Positions 1-11,900 of a DNA stretch of 64,000 nt are shown piece after piece. The stretch's first letter is position 1. Each line of letters starts with the position of its first letter. The position numbers and the translations under genes were made by a program. The notes below the pieces were generated by a model. The model was given only the letters and a program-made list of their open reading frames with translations. It ran no database searches and was not told the DNA's origin. The stretch is taken from the NCBI GenBank assembly GCA_028583405.1, contig CM053260.1, positions 23,780,647 to 23,844,646 on the forward strand, written 5' to 3'. The DNA comes from Pogonophryne albipinna. Lineage: Eukaryota; Chordata; Actinopteri; Perciformes; Artedidraconidae.

Positions 1-273
1 CCCACCTTATCACCTGAATCTCCTCCTAGAGCAACATTGTGTTCTTTGTAACCAAATGTCTCTCAGAGGGGCGTGGGGAGGGGCTCCTTATTTTCATCTA
101 AAGTAACAGACAGAGAATCAGCACTTTGGAAACAGGCCTGAAACAGAGGGGATTATGGGTAATGCTGCAATGATCTGTTTGGTGTTTGGAGCCAAACACT
201 TCAGAGACTTGTTTCGTATATATCTGAGACCTGTAATATATTGATGAGAAACACTATAATAGGGGACCTTTAA
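1..273. repeat. Right end of a TTAA-type miniature DNA transposon
   Basis: The stretch ends in GGGGACC followed by TTAA at 270-273, the mirror of the AGGTCCC ends of another TTAA element at 1039-1694. Its inner sequence (a TGATCTGTTTGG motif followed by a diverged tail) resembles the right half of the element at 54490-56679. The left end lies outside the window. A piggyBac-like non-autonomous element is inferred from the TTAA target; no transposase is present. Confidence 0.5.
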
Positions 274-361
274 GAGATTCCTGCTTCATTCCAAAATCAC
301 ATTTTCCACAGAAACTCCCACAGTCACCTCAGAGCAGATCAACACAATTAACCAAACTCAC

Positions 362-3300
362 GCCGGAGGATCGAGCCGCATCTTCTTGCACTGGAACTGA
401 GGTTTCTTGGCCACATCATCGGGCGTGGTGATGTCATAGGTCATGTTGAGGTCAATGTCCATGCTGTCTGAAGGGTAGTGGAGGCGGGGCTGCTTCAGCT
501 CCATCGGGGCCGGGCTGAAAAGACAGACACCTCATCGGTGAATCACATGAAGTGAGTGTGAGCGGAGAGTTCAGTCTGAGGCTGGACGACTCACCTCTCA
601 AAGACGAGGCGACTCAGCGCTTCGTTTGTCCGCGTCGGGGTGCTGAGAGTCCTCTGAAGAAACTCCACCTTCTTCTTCAGGCTCTGTGGACGGACATACA
701 TGCAGGAATCACCACCAGGACTTTGTTTGGTTTTAAATGTAATGAATAATATTTATTTTGTTGGATTTTCCTTACAGAGATCTCCTTGTCAGCACTGGCC
801 AGATCGTTCTGCAGAGACTTCATGTCCTCGTTTGTCTTATTCACCTCCATGGTGGCCTTTTGTAACTACAAAGAGTTAAACAATCTTTGAATTAGAGTTT
901 ACACATTTAAAAAGATGGATTGTGTGTTAACTTAACAACGATGGCTGTACAGAATAGTCTGACTCTTTATTCGTAATGTTGACATTCAAATTCAAAATGT
1001 AACATTCACACTTTTTTTTTGCTGACTATTTGTTTTGCTTAAAGGTCCCATGTCATGGCCATTTCTACTGATCATAGTTCCATTGTTGAGGTTTACTAAA
1101 ATATATTTATACTGCGCAATGTTCCAAACTCACATTGGTTTCTCATACAGCATCTCTGTATAGTATGTGTGTTCACTCTCTGTCCTAAACGGCTTGTTGG
1201 AGCTCCTGCCTCCCTGTGAGCCCAGTGGCCGTCTGCGAGACACAACGAAACCCAGCCCGAAACACACCCGCAGCCTGGCTGGGAGTTTGTGTGTGTGCTC
1301 AGGCTGAGTTCCGCGGTGTCTCGCTGACCCCACACCAGTGAGCCAGCTCACACTGTCCCGCTCCTCGCAGCAGCGAGCCTCGCAACGTCCCGCCGAGTGT
1401 GTGAGTGTGAGGAAGTCGGCGGATTGGTCCAAACGTAACGGCTCCGCGGACGTTACGTCACTATACCCGAAATACGTCACTATACCCAAGAAGTAAACAA
1501 TGGAAAAAGAGAAATGTCCAACGAGGCGTTCTGGGGCAGCATAGACAGGTCTTTTCTGTGTTAGAGTTTTACTCGCTACAGGGTGCACTTTGAGGGTTTG
1601 TCACTCTGCAGACCGTTTACATGCATGCATACAAAGCTACATAACACACAAGGGGACGGGTTATAACCAGAAAAGCATGTCATGGGACCTTTAAAGCCAC
1701 TAATATTAGCATTTTATTATTTCAACAGTTGGATTTCAGTAGTTGTGTAAAATTATTCCGACTCCTGTGATCCAAACATTTCCAACAACTCCAGAGCGTT
1801 AGAGATCCAAAGACAACATCTCTTATGAAAAAGAAATAGAACAATTCACTTTTTAATTTAACAAATATCCACATTGAGGATGTTTAGCCTTTCTGAAACA
1901 ACCTCTTCACTGAGGTCCAACACAGTTTACCCTCATGCTTGGCACACACACAGTCAAAGGTCTAGCAGCAATCTGTTGGTTTCATTTGAAACAATATGAA
2001 TTTAATCCAATGAATAACTTTAGTGAAATAGAAGTGTTTTTGTTGATGACCTAAAGACAAAGACATCAAACCTCAACAGAAGCTTAAAAGAAGGTAAACC
2101 AATATTCAGCCCTACTACCAATATAAACCAGTTACCCTGTGGTTTGAGGAGAGCACTTCCCTCTTCAGCTTCTCACACATGTCGTTTGAAGACTTCAGGC
2201 CTCCTTTCAGATTATCATACTCTCTGTAAAAAAGGAAGCAAGGAGATAAAAGCACCGCGAGTGAAGACAGGGACTGAAGATCCAAAACGATGTTAAAATG
2301 ATCTTACTTTTTGAGCGAGATGCAGTAGATGGAGAGCTGCTCCACCGCCGCCTGGCTGACCCCCATATCTGTGATCATGGACTCCACCTCTGACCTCTGA
2401 CCCTGCAGCAACACGTCCAGGCTGGGGCAGAGCAGCAGCAAGAGAAAGTCTTATTTTACAATGAAGGATATTACGAAAAGTGGGCAAATTCTTTCCTTCT
2501 TTACTAATTACGATGTTGGTAATATCTCTGTTGTGATTTATAACGTGTGACCTAACCAGAAGATGACAGTACTTTAGTGTGAGACTGCAGATACCTTTCA
2601 TAGGTTTTCATTCTGGTCTTGAGTCTGCGGGCTTCCTCCTTTAAAGCCTGAGTTTCGTTGTGTTGTGTCTCCAGGTACGTCATCTGTTTCTGTCAAAAAC
2701 AATAATACAAATAGAGCATTGCAGAGACAATAGGAGTGAGTATGAAATTGGTTTAAACAAGAGACCAGACAGCTTACTCTGAGGGTACAGCAGAGCATCT
2801 CCTTCTCCATAATCTCTTTCCGTACGCTGTCCAGGTCTCTGTTCTGCTTGTCCACAGTGTCCTTCAAACCGTCCAAAACCTTCTGTCTGTCCCGCCAGTC
2901 TCGCTCTGCAAAGTGATCAGACGGATGATGAACTACTGCTCTTAACAATGCAGCCTCACACACTAAACACCTCGTTATGTTTCTTACCTTTAGAGCTTAT
3001 AAGCACCTTCATTCGATCAAGTTCATTCTAAGAAAGACAAAAAGTAAAAATATGAGATGCAAAATAACATCCAGATGATGTGATGACAAGAAGGACAATT
3101 GAATACAAGATTATTTAAAGCCGTAACAATTTATCTGCACAAAAATGTGTCTCGGTTTGATACCTGCAAACTTTCGGGGTCCACCGAGCCGCCCTCCTCC
3201 TCTCCACCAACGTCAAAGAAGAGCTTGTTGATGATGTGTCTGGTGCTGACCTACACATTAGTGAACAACAGTATCAGAAATGTATGTTGGTCCAGGTAGC

Positions 3301-3579
3301 GGTCAGTGTTGTTTGATAGTGTGAAGTACTGTACCTGTTTTCGACATTGAGGACAGGTTTTTGTAGGGGCTGACTGAAACCACTGGAGGAGACTAAGCAA
3401 AGAGAGGAAAGGGAACAATTAGACATTTAAAGAAGGGTCAGAATCGAAATGCTGTATATTTGACTATCTGCATTAACGTACCATTCATAGTGGAAAGTGT
3501 GTCCGCAGTGGATGGCAGCAACATCCTTGGAGTGATCGAAGAAGTCGGAGCAGATTGTGCAATATGCTCTGATAGGCAT
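362..3579 (-). CDS. traip: TRAIP, RING-type E3 ubiquitin ligase (partial, C-terminus outside window)
   Basis: Eleven coding exons on the minus strand join in one frame: 3482-3579, 3335-3392, 3164-3250, 2988-3027, 2778-2905, 2595-2689, 2308-2421, 2136-2223, 776-865, 595-683 and 362-514. Each has a GT donor and AG acceptor where internal. They give 1040 nt, about 346 residues, against roughly 470 in the family, so the last ~120 residues lie left of position 1. The protein starts MPIRAYCTICSDFFDH, a RING finger (residues ~7-50) with the paired Cys and Cys-Gly-His-Thr-Phe-His pattern. A long coiled coil follows (~70-290), and then a conserved segment with SPAPMEL. In the family, TRAIP ubiquitinates the replisome at stalled forks and crosslinks and acts in the nucleus. 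The match is seen over every exon; function is family knowledge. The intron at 866-2135 holds a transposon. Confidence 0.95.
1039..1694. mobile_element. TTAA-flanked miniature inverted-repeat element in traip intron
   Basis: The 656-bp unit is bounded by TTAA at 1039-1042 and 1691-1694. Its terminal inverted repeats are AGGTCCCATGTCATG on the left and the complement of CATGTCATGGGACCT on the right, with one mismatch. TTAA target duplication is the hallmark of piggyBac-type transposition. There is no credible transposase, so it is non-autonomous. It sits between traip coding exons 8 and 9. Confidence 0.82.
3335..3579 (-). CDS. traip: traip first two coding exons: RING finger
   Basis: Exon 3482-3579 begins with the ATG at 3579-3577, just after a probable acceptor at ~3594, and ends two bases into a codon. 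Exon 3335-3392 completes it. Together they encode the zinc-binding C-x2-C, C-G-H-x2-H, and CPQC elements of a C3HC4-like RING. The start is chosen because MPIR is the conserved N-terminus of the family and no in-frame ATG lies upstream in the same exon. Confidence 0.93.
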
Positions 3580-3601
3580 CTTGCTGTCACCTCCTGTTAT
3601 G

Positions 3602-3850
3602 AATCAGAAATCAGGTTTATTTCCAGGTAGGTTCACACATGAGGAATTTATCTCGGTGTTTATGGTGCATACATGAACAGAGTTAAAGAAGATACAGTGT
3701 AAGAAAAGAAAAGAAAAAAACAAAACCTTTTATAACATTAAAATATAGAGAAATGTGTACATGAATTAAAGATACACCAAAAAACTATGTACAGCATAAT
3801 GACACAATACTCAGACTAATATAATAAAATATGTGCAGTATTGTTACGAA
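3602..3850 (-). repeat. LINE 3'-end fragment (reverse)
   Basis: Read on the minus strand it ends with an AATAAACCTG-like block and a TTCTGATTC tail, the same 3' end as the fragments at 6131-6345 (minus) and 57479-57905 (plus). It lies in the traip intron before the first coding exon. The left limit is approximate. Confidence 0.55.
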
Positions 3851-4200
3851 AAGTGGAAAGCTGTGTAGATATTAAGAGAGGTAGCTTTGTATACAAATGT
3901 GCAACATATTCGTAGGGTTTCGCAGCATTGCCAATACCTAAATGAAATAAATAAAAACAAGATATTGTTGGCATAGTGACATTAACGTTACAGCAGCCGT
4001 TTTAAAGACGTAAACAAAGTGTTATCCTTAAGCATAACCGGGACCTTGTTTGAATAAAGCTGTAGTCTTAATGTTAGCTGTCATTAGCTAACATTAACAC
4101 GCTTAACACAACAAGGCCTGCAGTCGTCAACATTGTGCCACGCAAAAGCTAGTTAGCTCCAGATAACGTTAGCTGCGGTACCAACAATTATCATACTTAC

Positions 4201-4345
4201 TATCCAAAGACGTTAAATCACTGTGCTGTCCTTAAAATGAGAATAAACCATCCCTAATCCAGTGTGTAATAAGACATTTAGTCGAGTTAAATGTACGCTG
4301 TTGACTTTAGCTAACAGCAACACACAATTGCTATTCCGTTTCCGC
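4201..4345 (-). other. traip: Probable traip 5' noncoding exon
   Basis: On the minus strand a strong donor (GTAAGTATG) begins at 4200, so an exon ends at 4201. The coding exon is preceded by an acceptor (ACAG at ~3595), which fits a noncoding first exon here. The upstream limit (~4345) is a guess; no TATA box is evident. Confidence 0.55.
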
Positions 4346-4620
4346 GCTGTACGTTCAAACCACAAGTCGCCCCCCTAATGCTGCGTTCAGGTGGTGCTCG
4401 TAAACTAGGGACACTTTTAATTCAATGTTGGGATTCTACGGCCACTTTTTGTAATTGAAAATATCATTTTGCATGCTTTAAATACGACTTTATTCGTTCA
4501 GGGTGACAAAAGCTTCCATATAACAGATATTCGTTGATAATAACTGGTTTTATTTGACTAAAATCGTCCTGTCTTCTACTCTAACGCATTTACCTGGAAG
4601 AGAACTTCATTACCCACAAT
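4202..4620. promoter_or_regulatory. Shared head-to-head promoter of traip and mon1a
   Basis: The first exons of traip (minus) and mon1a (plus) diverge from this interval of only a few hundred bases. It is followed by a block with AACGTTAGC (near 4637), a motif also seen near 4166 in the traip leader. No TATA box is obvious. A bidirectional promoter is inferred from geometry; the transcription starts are not visible. Confidence 0.5.
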
Positions 4621-4774
4621 TCCTACTTCCGCAACCTAACGTTAGCAGGGCATGTCAACCAGCAAGAAGAACTACAGTCATGTTACTGCTTGTTATCTAC
4701 TGTTAGTTGCAGTAAATGTGACAGGCGAGTCGTGGAGCACAACCAGCACACGCAGACAGCTCCGGGAATGAAAG
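4620..4774 (+). other. mon1a: Probable mon1a 5' noncoding exon
   Basis: An AAAG/GTAATA donor at 4774/4775 closes this putative leader exon. It would splice to the acceptor at 5965. It carries two short upstream ORFs: ATG at 4680 (8 codons, stop TAG) and ATG at 4768, which after splicing would read six codons to a stop before the main ATG. The 5' limit is uncertain. Confidence 0.5.
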
Positions 4775-4938
4775 GTAATACTTGTGAATGTTTCAAACGA
4801 GTCATGAGAGCTGCTAAAGCGAAGACAAGCAGTAGAAACGATGTGCTAAAGTTAGCTAGCATTTGGAGTTCTTCGTTAGCATAGCGTACGCCTCTATACA
4901 GCTGGAGCAATGTAAACACGAAGGAGACATGTTACAGG

Positions 4939-5397
4939 CAGAGGTGGGAGAGGTACTCAGATGTAGGAATACTCTGTGACAATTACAAGTTCTGCTTTCA
5001 AAAGGTTATTTTAGTAAAAGTACAAAAGTATTAGCATCAAGATATACTCAAAGTGCCAAAAGTAATAGTACTCATCATGCAAATTGTCCCATTTCAGAAA
5101 ATCATATGGTTTGAGTATAATTATTAATGCATTAATGTCAAAGATGGTAAAGGTGCTGATGGTTTTAACGTCTTTTTCTACTGCAGGGTCGTTTCTGAAT
5201 GTTACTACAGGTGTGACTACATTTCACAATTTAATCCAAATATGCAATGTAACTAAAGGTATTCAATGAATGTAGTGTATCAAAAGTACACAGTTTACCT
5301 TTGAATTGTAGAGGGCTAGAAGTACAAAGTAGCACACAATTGAAATACTCAAGGAAAGTACAAGTTCCTCAAAATTGTGCAGGACTTTCCACCACTG
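4939..5397. mobile_element. hAT-type miniature element with perfect 8-bp target duplication
   Basis: Ends CAGAGGTGGGAG and CCACCACTG are flanked by identical GTTACAGG (4931-4938 and 5398-5405), an 8-bp duplication as made by hAT transposases. Inside is the AAGTACT-rich sequence common in fish genomes. Related fragments lie at 5552-5790, 6416-6520 and 33504-33900. It sits in the first mon1a intron and is non-coding. Confidence 0.85.
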
Positions 5398-5551
5398 GTT
5401 ACAGGATTCTTTTATTTTGTCTTTGGATTCAGCAACACACCAGCTTGTAACTTTAGCAACGGAAGTGAAACTGAGCTGTAGCTATAACATTGCTCGTAAA
5501 ATATAAAGGGTTAAAGTCAGACCATAACATGTCATCATAGTAGCACATCAG

Positions 5552-5790
5552 TGTTGGCAGAAGTACTCAAATCCTTTACTTATGTACAAGTACAAATACT
5601 ATGGTCTTAAAATACTTCACTACGAGTAAAAGTCCTGATTTCAAAATGTTACTCAAGTAAAAGTACTAGCATCAAAATATACAAAAGCAGTACTAGTTGT
5701 GCACAATGACCCATTTCAGAATAACATAAGGTAAAGATGTGTTATCAGCGTCATTTACTTCAAGTATCAAAAGTGAAAGTACTATCTTTT
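5552..5790. repeat. Fragment of the 'CAGTGKTGG' hAT-type miniature family
   Basis: It begins CAGTGTTGGCAGAAGTACTC and keeps the AAGTAC-rich body of the element at 4939-5397. The right end is lost, so limits are approximate. Confidence 0.6.
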
Positions 5791-5993
5791 CACACAATTA
5801 CATTATTATGATTATTTTATAAGTAAGAGCACTTTAGTCTTGTCAATGTGGACCAAATATCATAACCATAACTATATATATATATAAAGGTCACAACCAG
5901 CTTGATCATCAGCCATGTGTCATGCTGTTGACCTTTGGTCTCATGGCTCTCTGTTTCTCTGCCAGGTGTGTGTCCCTAACACGAGCAGCAGTG

Positions 5994-8900
5994 ATGGAAG
6001 GAGACTCCCAGAGGGCGTCGGCCTCCTGGGAGAACGGGACTCTGGCTCCTGGGGAACACCTTCGCTCCGACAGGGCGGACAGCCCCCTCCCGGGCCTGGT
6101 GGAGGGAACAGAACCAGGTGAGAGTGGTCTTTATTCAGAATCAGAAACAGGTTTATTACCAGGTAGGTTGACACGTACGAGGACTTTGACTTGGTGTCGT
6201 GGTGCATACATAGTAAAACAAAAAGTAAAAAACACAGATAGCGAACTATTTTAAGAACACTGTAATAACATTACAAAAAAATAAGAAAAAATGTAATTAA
6301 AATAAAGCAGTAATCGACATTGAAATAGAATGCGATAAAATATGTGCAGTAAGCAAACCAGATATTCAGCACTTGTTGCAGATTGTCAGTAGACTCAGTC
6401 ACACAGACCTGAAGTCAGTGGTGGAATGTTACAAAGTACATTTACTCAAGTCCTTTACTTATGTAGGCTACAGTTATGAGGAAGTTGTGTTGTCGTTTGG
6501 CATTGATAAGCATGTACATGTCATTTTATTTGAGTTATTCCATTTTGTGGTAAGACCCACATGGGATGATATTAGAAAACATAAAAATGTTTACAGTACA
6601 CGAGTAAACTATTTACAGTACACCTGTGTCCCTTATACAAAGCAACTACTAAGGATAAGTAGAGATCCACCGTCCTGAATGCTAAGTAATAACTCTTATG
6701 CAGAGTTTCATTGGCACATCATTCAAGTTATTTGTTAGTTCCTCACTTGCATCCAGACAAAAAAGCTTCAAAATAGGAGCAGAGCATATTTGCAGCAAAA
6801 TACGCTGTGAAAGTACATACTTGATACTTTATTGTACTATGTCAAAAAGTGAAGTTCTCCATTTTACGCGTGCAATCTAATGGGAAGCACTCACACTGAG
6901 CATTGTGTGTGCGTGTGAGTGATAAAGCATGAGTTTGCACATTCTGTTTGTGCAAAGAAATATTGAAAATATATTTATCTGGAAGAAGATCAGGGAAGTA
7001 AGAGAGAGGGGTTTGACGTTGCGATTATATCATTACATCACATGTTAGACGCTTTTATCCAAAGCGACTTACATACTCAATACTGTGGGCAATCCCCACA
7101 GGAGCAATTTGGGGGGAAGTGTCTCAGGGACACAACGACATGCTGACTGCAGTGGGGTTTGAACCTGTGACCCCCTGATCCGAACACCAAAGCACTAGTC
7201 CACTGTGCCACACGCCTCCCTCCCTATATGGCCTGCGTTGTAACTACTCAACTACCAATTCGCTCTGAGGGGAGCGCTCTTGTAATAATCTTGACAAGGA
7301 GCTGCTAAATGCATCCTTTATTTGGGTCTCTGTGACACTAGATTGTTAGTTCTGTAATAATCTCTTTAACTATATGTGACAGAACAACTTTAATGCATTA
7401 GGGAAACCTTGCTAACAGTCATAAGACAGCAACAAGGTCATTTACTATATCAATGCAGAGATCTCCTACAGAAGAAAACTGTCCTGGTAAAAGCATGTCA
7501 TCAGCGGCTGAGGCATGTCACATCCAGCTTGAACAAATCCAACTCTGGACAGATATGACCTGTCCGGGATTAGCGATTCATTATCAGTCTATTCTTCTCC
7601 TACTTTCTCTTTCCTAAGTTGACATTAACCATGACGGGAGTTTATTCTCTCTGACAACCTAAAGAAGGACCATTCTTGTTTTTTTGTCAATTATAACGCA
7701 TTCATTAATACCACATTTAATCTAGGCTTTTCTCAGGCTGTTGCTAATATCAGTCAGTGTGCCAAAACAACATGTTTCCTTCTGGGAAATGTTTTGTCTG
7801 TTTGTTTGAGTGAAAGAATAAACATTGCCTAATATCAGCATTTCAGTATCACTTTCCATCTTTTTCAGCTGCCTTTTTTGGCCAAAATCAGCCCGATTTG
7901 GGAATGTGTCATTGGAGTTTAAGACAGTCCTTGATAGTTCTCATCAGAAATCTTGAGAGGAAAGTGGTTGTGTGTTGCTCTAAAGAGGTGGGGGAACGAT
8001 CCAGACGTACATTTGCCAAATCAAACCGTTATTCTCTACCCTTTAAAGTATTTTCTCTTGTTAACCAAAAAACGATTGTCTTGTAAAAAAACGTCCAGAA
8101 AAGTCTAAATCAAACGTGTTGAAATTTGTTTTTACAATTATGTTAAAAAACACCATGTGCACTAAAGGATTATTCTGTATAACTCTGCTTAACATTTGAC
8201 CATCATGTTCACTTTCATCACCACAGGTGCTGGTCAGAAGAGTGCGATGTTCGTCCATGCTCAGTCCTTCGAGGATCTGACCGCTGAGGCTGAGGAGGAA
8301 GTTCGGAGGGAGGCCGAAATCAACAAATCAGGAGATAGTGAAGAGGAGCTGAAGGTGCTGGTGGGAGAGAAGGAGCCACACAGCAGCGACATGACGTCAG
8401 AGAGTAGGACTAAGGAGGAAGACGTGACCAGCGAGGCGTGGAGGAGCCACAGGAAACACGTGTTCGTGTTGAGCGACGCTGGAAAGCCGATCTACACTCG
8501 CTACGGCACGGAGGAGGCTCTGTCCAGCACCATGGGGGTGATGATGGCCCTGGTGTCTGTCGTTGAGGCCGAGAAGAACATCATCCGCTCCATCCAAGCA
8601 GGTCAGACTGTACTTTGGTTTCATGCTATTAAGGAAAGGGGATATTTTCATGTGATTTCCATATCGTGAATTGAGTAGACATCCTCTGGGATTTTGAATA
8701 TCTCAATTTGGTATACATTTTCTTTCTCCTGGTTTTAGGCTGTAATTAAATCGGCCCGGGAACATTTCTTTTCTTTTTTCATTTTTGGGCCAGTTTAGCC
8801 TCTATTAGAGATATCCATTTGAAATGGAGATACAGGGTTTCTAGTTGTACCATGTTAACGATGCCAAGGGGCTGATTTGAGTTATTGTTTCTAATAACAG

Positions 8901-11900
8901 TGAAGCTTTCAACTCAGAGCAGAAAACACCTTGTTTTTTTCCATTGTCCAATAACATTGAAAGGCATGTCTTTTGTGGTGACATTATTTTTCATAAATCT
9001 CACCCCTTTGGACGTTTCATCCCCTCTGTCTCCCCTTTTCAAAGCTATCTCTCTAATAAAGGCTAAACAAGCCCAAAATAAGTAGAAAAAACGGTGTGAA
9101 AAGTGTGTTTTTATAAATGATATTGAATCAATATTCTGCATATTGTCTCAGATGGCTGTAAAGTGGTGTTCCTCACCAAGAGCCCTCTGGTGCTGGTGGG
9201 CGTGTCCCGCACCTGTCAGTCGGACAAGGAGCTGCTGCGGGAGCTGCAGTACATCTACTACCAGATCGTCAGCCTGCTCACCCTCACCCAGCTCAACAAC
9301 ATCTTCAAGAACAAGCAGAACTACGACCTGCGCCGCCTGCTGGCCGGCTCCGAGTACCTGACGGACAACCTGCTGACCCGCCTGGAGCGAGACCCCGGCC
9401 TGCTGCTCAGCGCCGTCACCTGCCTGCCTCTGGCCAGCTCCACCCGGGACACCGTGTCCTCCAGTCTGCAGGCCGCCAAGTCCAAGAACCTGGTGTTCTC
9501 CATCCTGCTGGCAGGGGACCGCCTGGTCACTCTGCTGAGGAAGAAGGACCAGTTCCTGCACCACATAGACTTGCACCTGGTGTTCAACCTCGTCGGCTCC
9601 TCTTCCTCGTTTCGTGAAGGCGAGGGCTGGACGCCGATCTGTTTGCCAAAGTTCAACACCGCAGGATTTTTCCACGCTCACATCTCTTACCTGGAGCCCG
9701 CGTCCGAGCTCTGCCTCATCCTGGTCTCCACCGACCGAGAGGACTTTTTTAACATGTCCGACTGCAAGCAGCGTTTCATGGAGAGGCTGAGCAAGCGCAG
9801 CGCCTATCCGGCCCTGAAGGAGGCTCTGAAGTCTCCCACCTACTCTGTGGAGCAGGTGGGCATCCCGGAGCTCAGGCACTTCCTGTACAAATCAAAGAGC
9901 TCAGGGCTGTACACCAGGTGGGTGCCTGAGCAAACATTTTCATGTGTTTAATTAATGTCACAATCATGCAAAAACCTCTGATAATCATGTCACCCCTCCT
10001 CCCCTTTATTTCCTCTCCAGTCCAGAGTTCCCTGATGTGTATAAGTCTGACTGTGAGCAGGAGAGGCTGATGGGGTTGTACCAGGACCTCCACAGCAGCT
10101 TGCACCACCCGACCAGACCTCTCCGCTACGTCTACCGCTGTGGGGATACTGAAAACCTGCTGGCGTGGGTAAGCCTGGGAGATCAGATGATTGTAGTCTT
10201 TAACAGGATTTCATAACTGCTGTGGGCTCAGTTTTCACAATAGAGTGTCAGACATGAAATTAGGAAATGCCTCAGAGCAGAGCGGGACAACATTGTGAAT
10301 ATTCGTGGCTGAAATATTATAATTGATGCTTTAGAAAATGTATCAAACAATGTCATATATTATTTACTTCTCATCCAAACTGTCAATAATGATGTCATTG
10401 CTGCTTTGCTAAATATGTAGATAATGTATCTAGACGGTGACTTTAACACTACATTTTAATATGAATCAAGACATCAAACATAAGCCAAGAGATTTTAATC
10501 TGGCATACTTTTGTCAGGTATGTATTATTGTATAAATACAAACATATATAATATTGTCTGACTTTCTTTAGTTATTGTTCATTAAAATATAAAGAGGACC
10601 ATCTTTTGGAAAAACACATACTTTAATAACTACGTTTTATAACCCTGGATTTCATGAACACATATGTACTTTTGATCTTTTTATCCTTTATCTTTTTTAA
10701 GTATTATCTAATAGAAGTAGTAATACAAATAGTCATCTTGCTATATATGTGCAAATAAATAAAATCACAATTAAATAAAAGAATTTAGAAAGTCAGTTTG
10801 GCTCTTTGCATTTCACATATAAAACCCAAATCACTCCTAACTAGGGATGGGTATCGCTAAGGTTTTAACGGTACTCTTATCGGTTCTTTTGGAGAGAAAA
10901 ATAAGGAAAACTCACTAAACAAATTGTGAACAAAACTAACATTGCTTTTTATTTAAATTAAATACATAATATTTCACATCAAAAGAAACAACAATGTTTT
11001 AACAAATGGTATTAAATAATCTGATGACAGAACTGTAAACAGAATAGCTGAAACTTTAACAGACTAAATAACTCAGTTTCCTCTAATCATTAACCCATGT
11101 TTGTATAATTGAGTTAACTCTGTGTGTTGCTGCTAACATACATAACACCTGACGTAGAAACGTTACTCGTGGATGGGGGGGCTACAGAGAAAGACAGTCG
11201 AACCCGGTGCATTCCTCCGTCTGAATTTGGAGCACTTTAGCAAGATGTTTAGACAAATTGCTCGTGTTACCGCCCTTACATGCTAAACTCTTATTGCACT
11301 ATTGGTAACGAGCATTCTCCACATCGAGACGGGTCAAGTTTAACCACACCTCGGAGCGCTTAGTTCTCTCCACCATCTCCTCCGTGTGTGTGTGTGTGTG
11401 TGTGTGTGTTGCTGCATGTAGCAGCTGCGTGTGTAAACTGCCCCGCCCCCTTGCACACATACGGGAGAGAGAGAGATCTCTCGTCTGGATTGGAAAGATC
11501 GAAAATACAAAAAATAATCATGGACGCATTTTGCAGTCTTTTCGCATATTAGAAACGGAGTTGGCGAAACTAAAACTGCAATATAATGTTTGTGTAGCAA
11601 TAATACATATGACATATCTTTTTTACATGTCTCCAGTACCGATAAAAAGACCGATAACGTCGGAGCTTAACGGTACCACGGTCTTTAATAATTCAGCCCC
11701 GGGCCCGTTTAAAGGTGGGGTAGGTAATTTTGGAGAAACCAGCTCGAGTCATGGATGTATAATAAGCACTGGATACAGCGTGGGAGGCGGGGCCTCATTC
11801 ATTCCTATGAGAGTTGCTCATTGGCGCATGGATGACAAAATGGCCCAACTTTTGAGAGAGCGAAACGTCACAGATTACCCAGCATGCCTGTGAAGTACCC

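Noticed and set aside
1096..1588. Open frames of 79 and 152 residues on the minus strand
   Set aside because: They lie inside the TTAA element at 1039-1694, have no recognisable domain and lack splice context.
9148..9879. 243-residue frame on the minus strand
   Set aside because: It is the complement of the GC-rich mon1a exon 4 and has no domain; a shadow frame.
11340..11893. Open frames of 91 and 169 residues
   Set aside because: They run through a GT microsatellite and transposon sequence in a mon1a intron; no family similarity.
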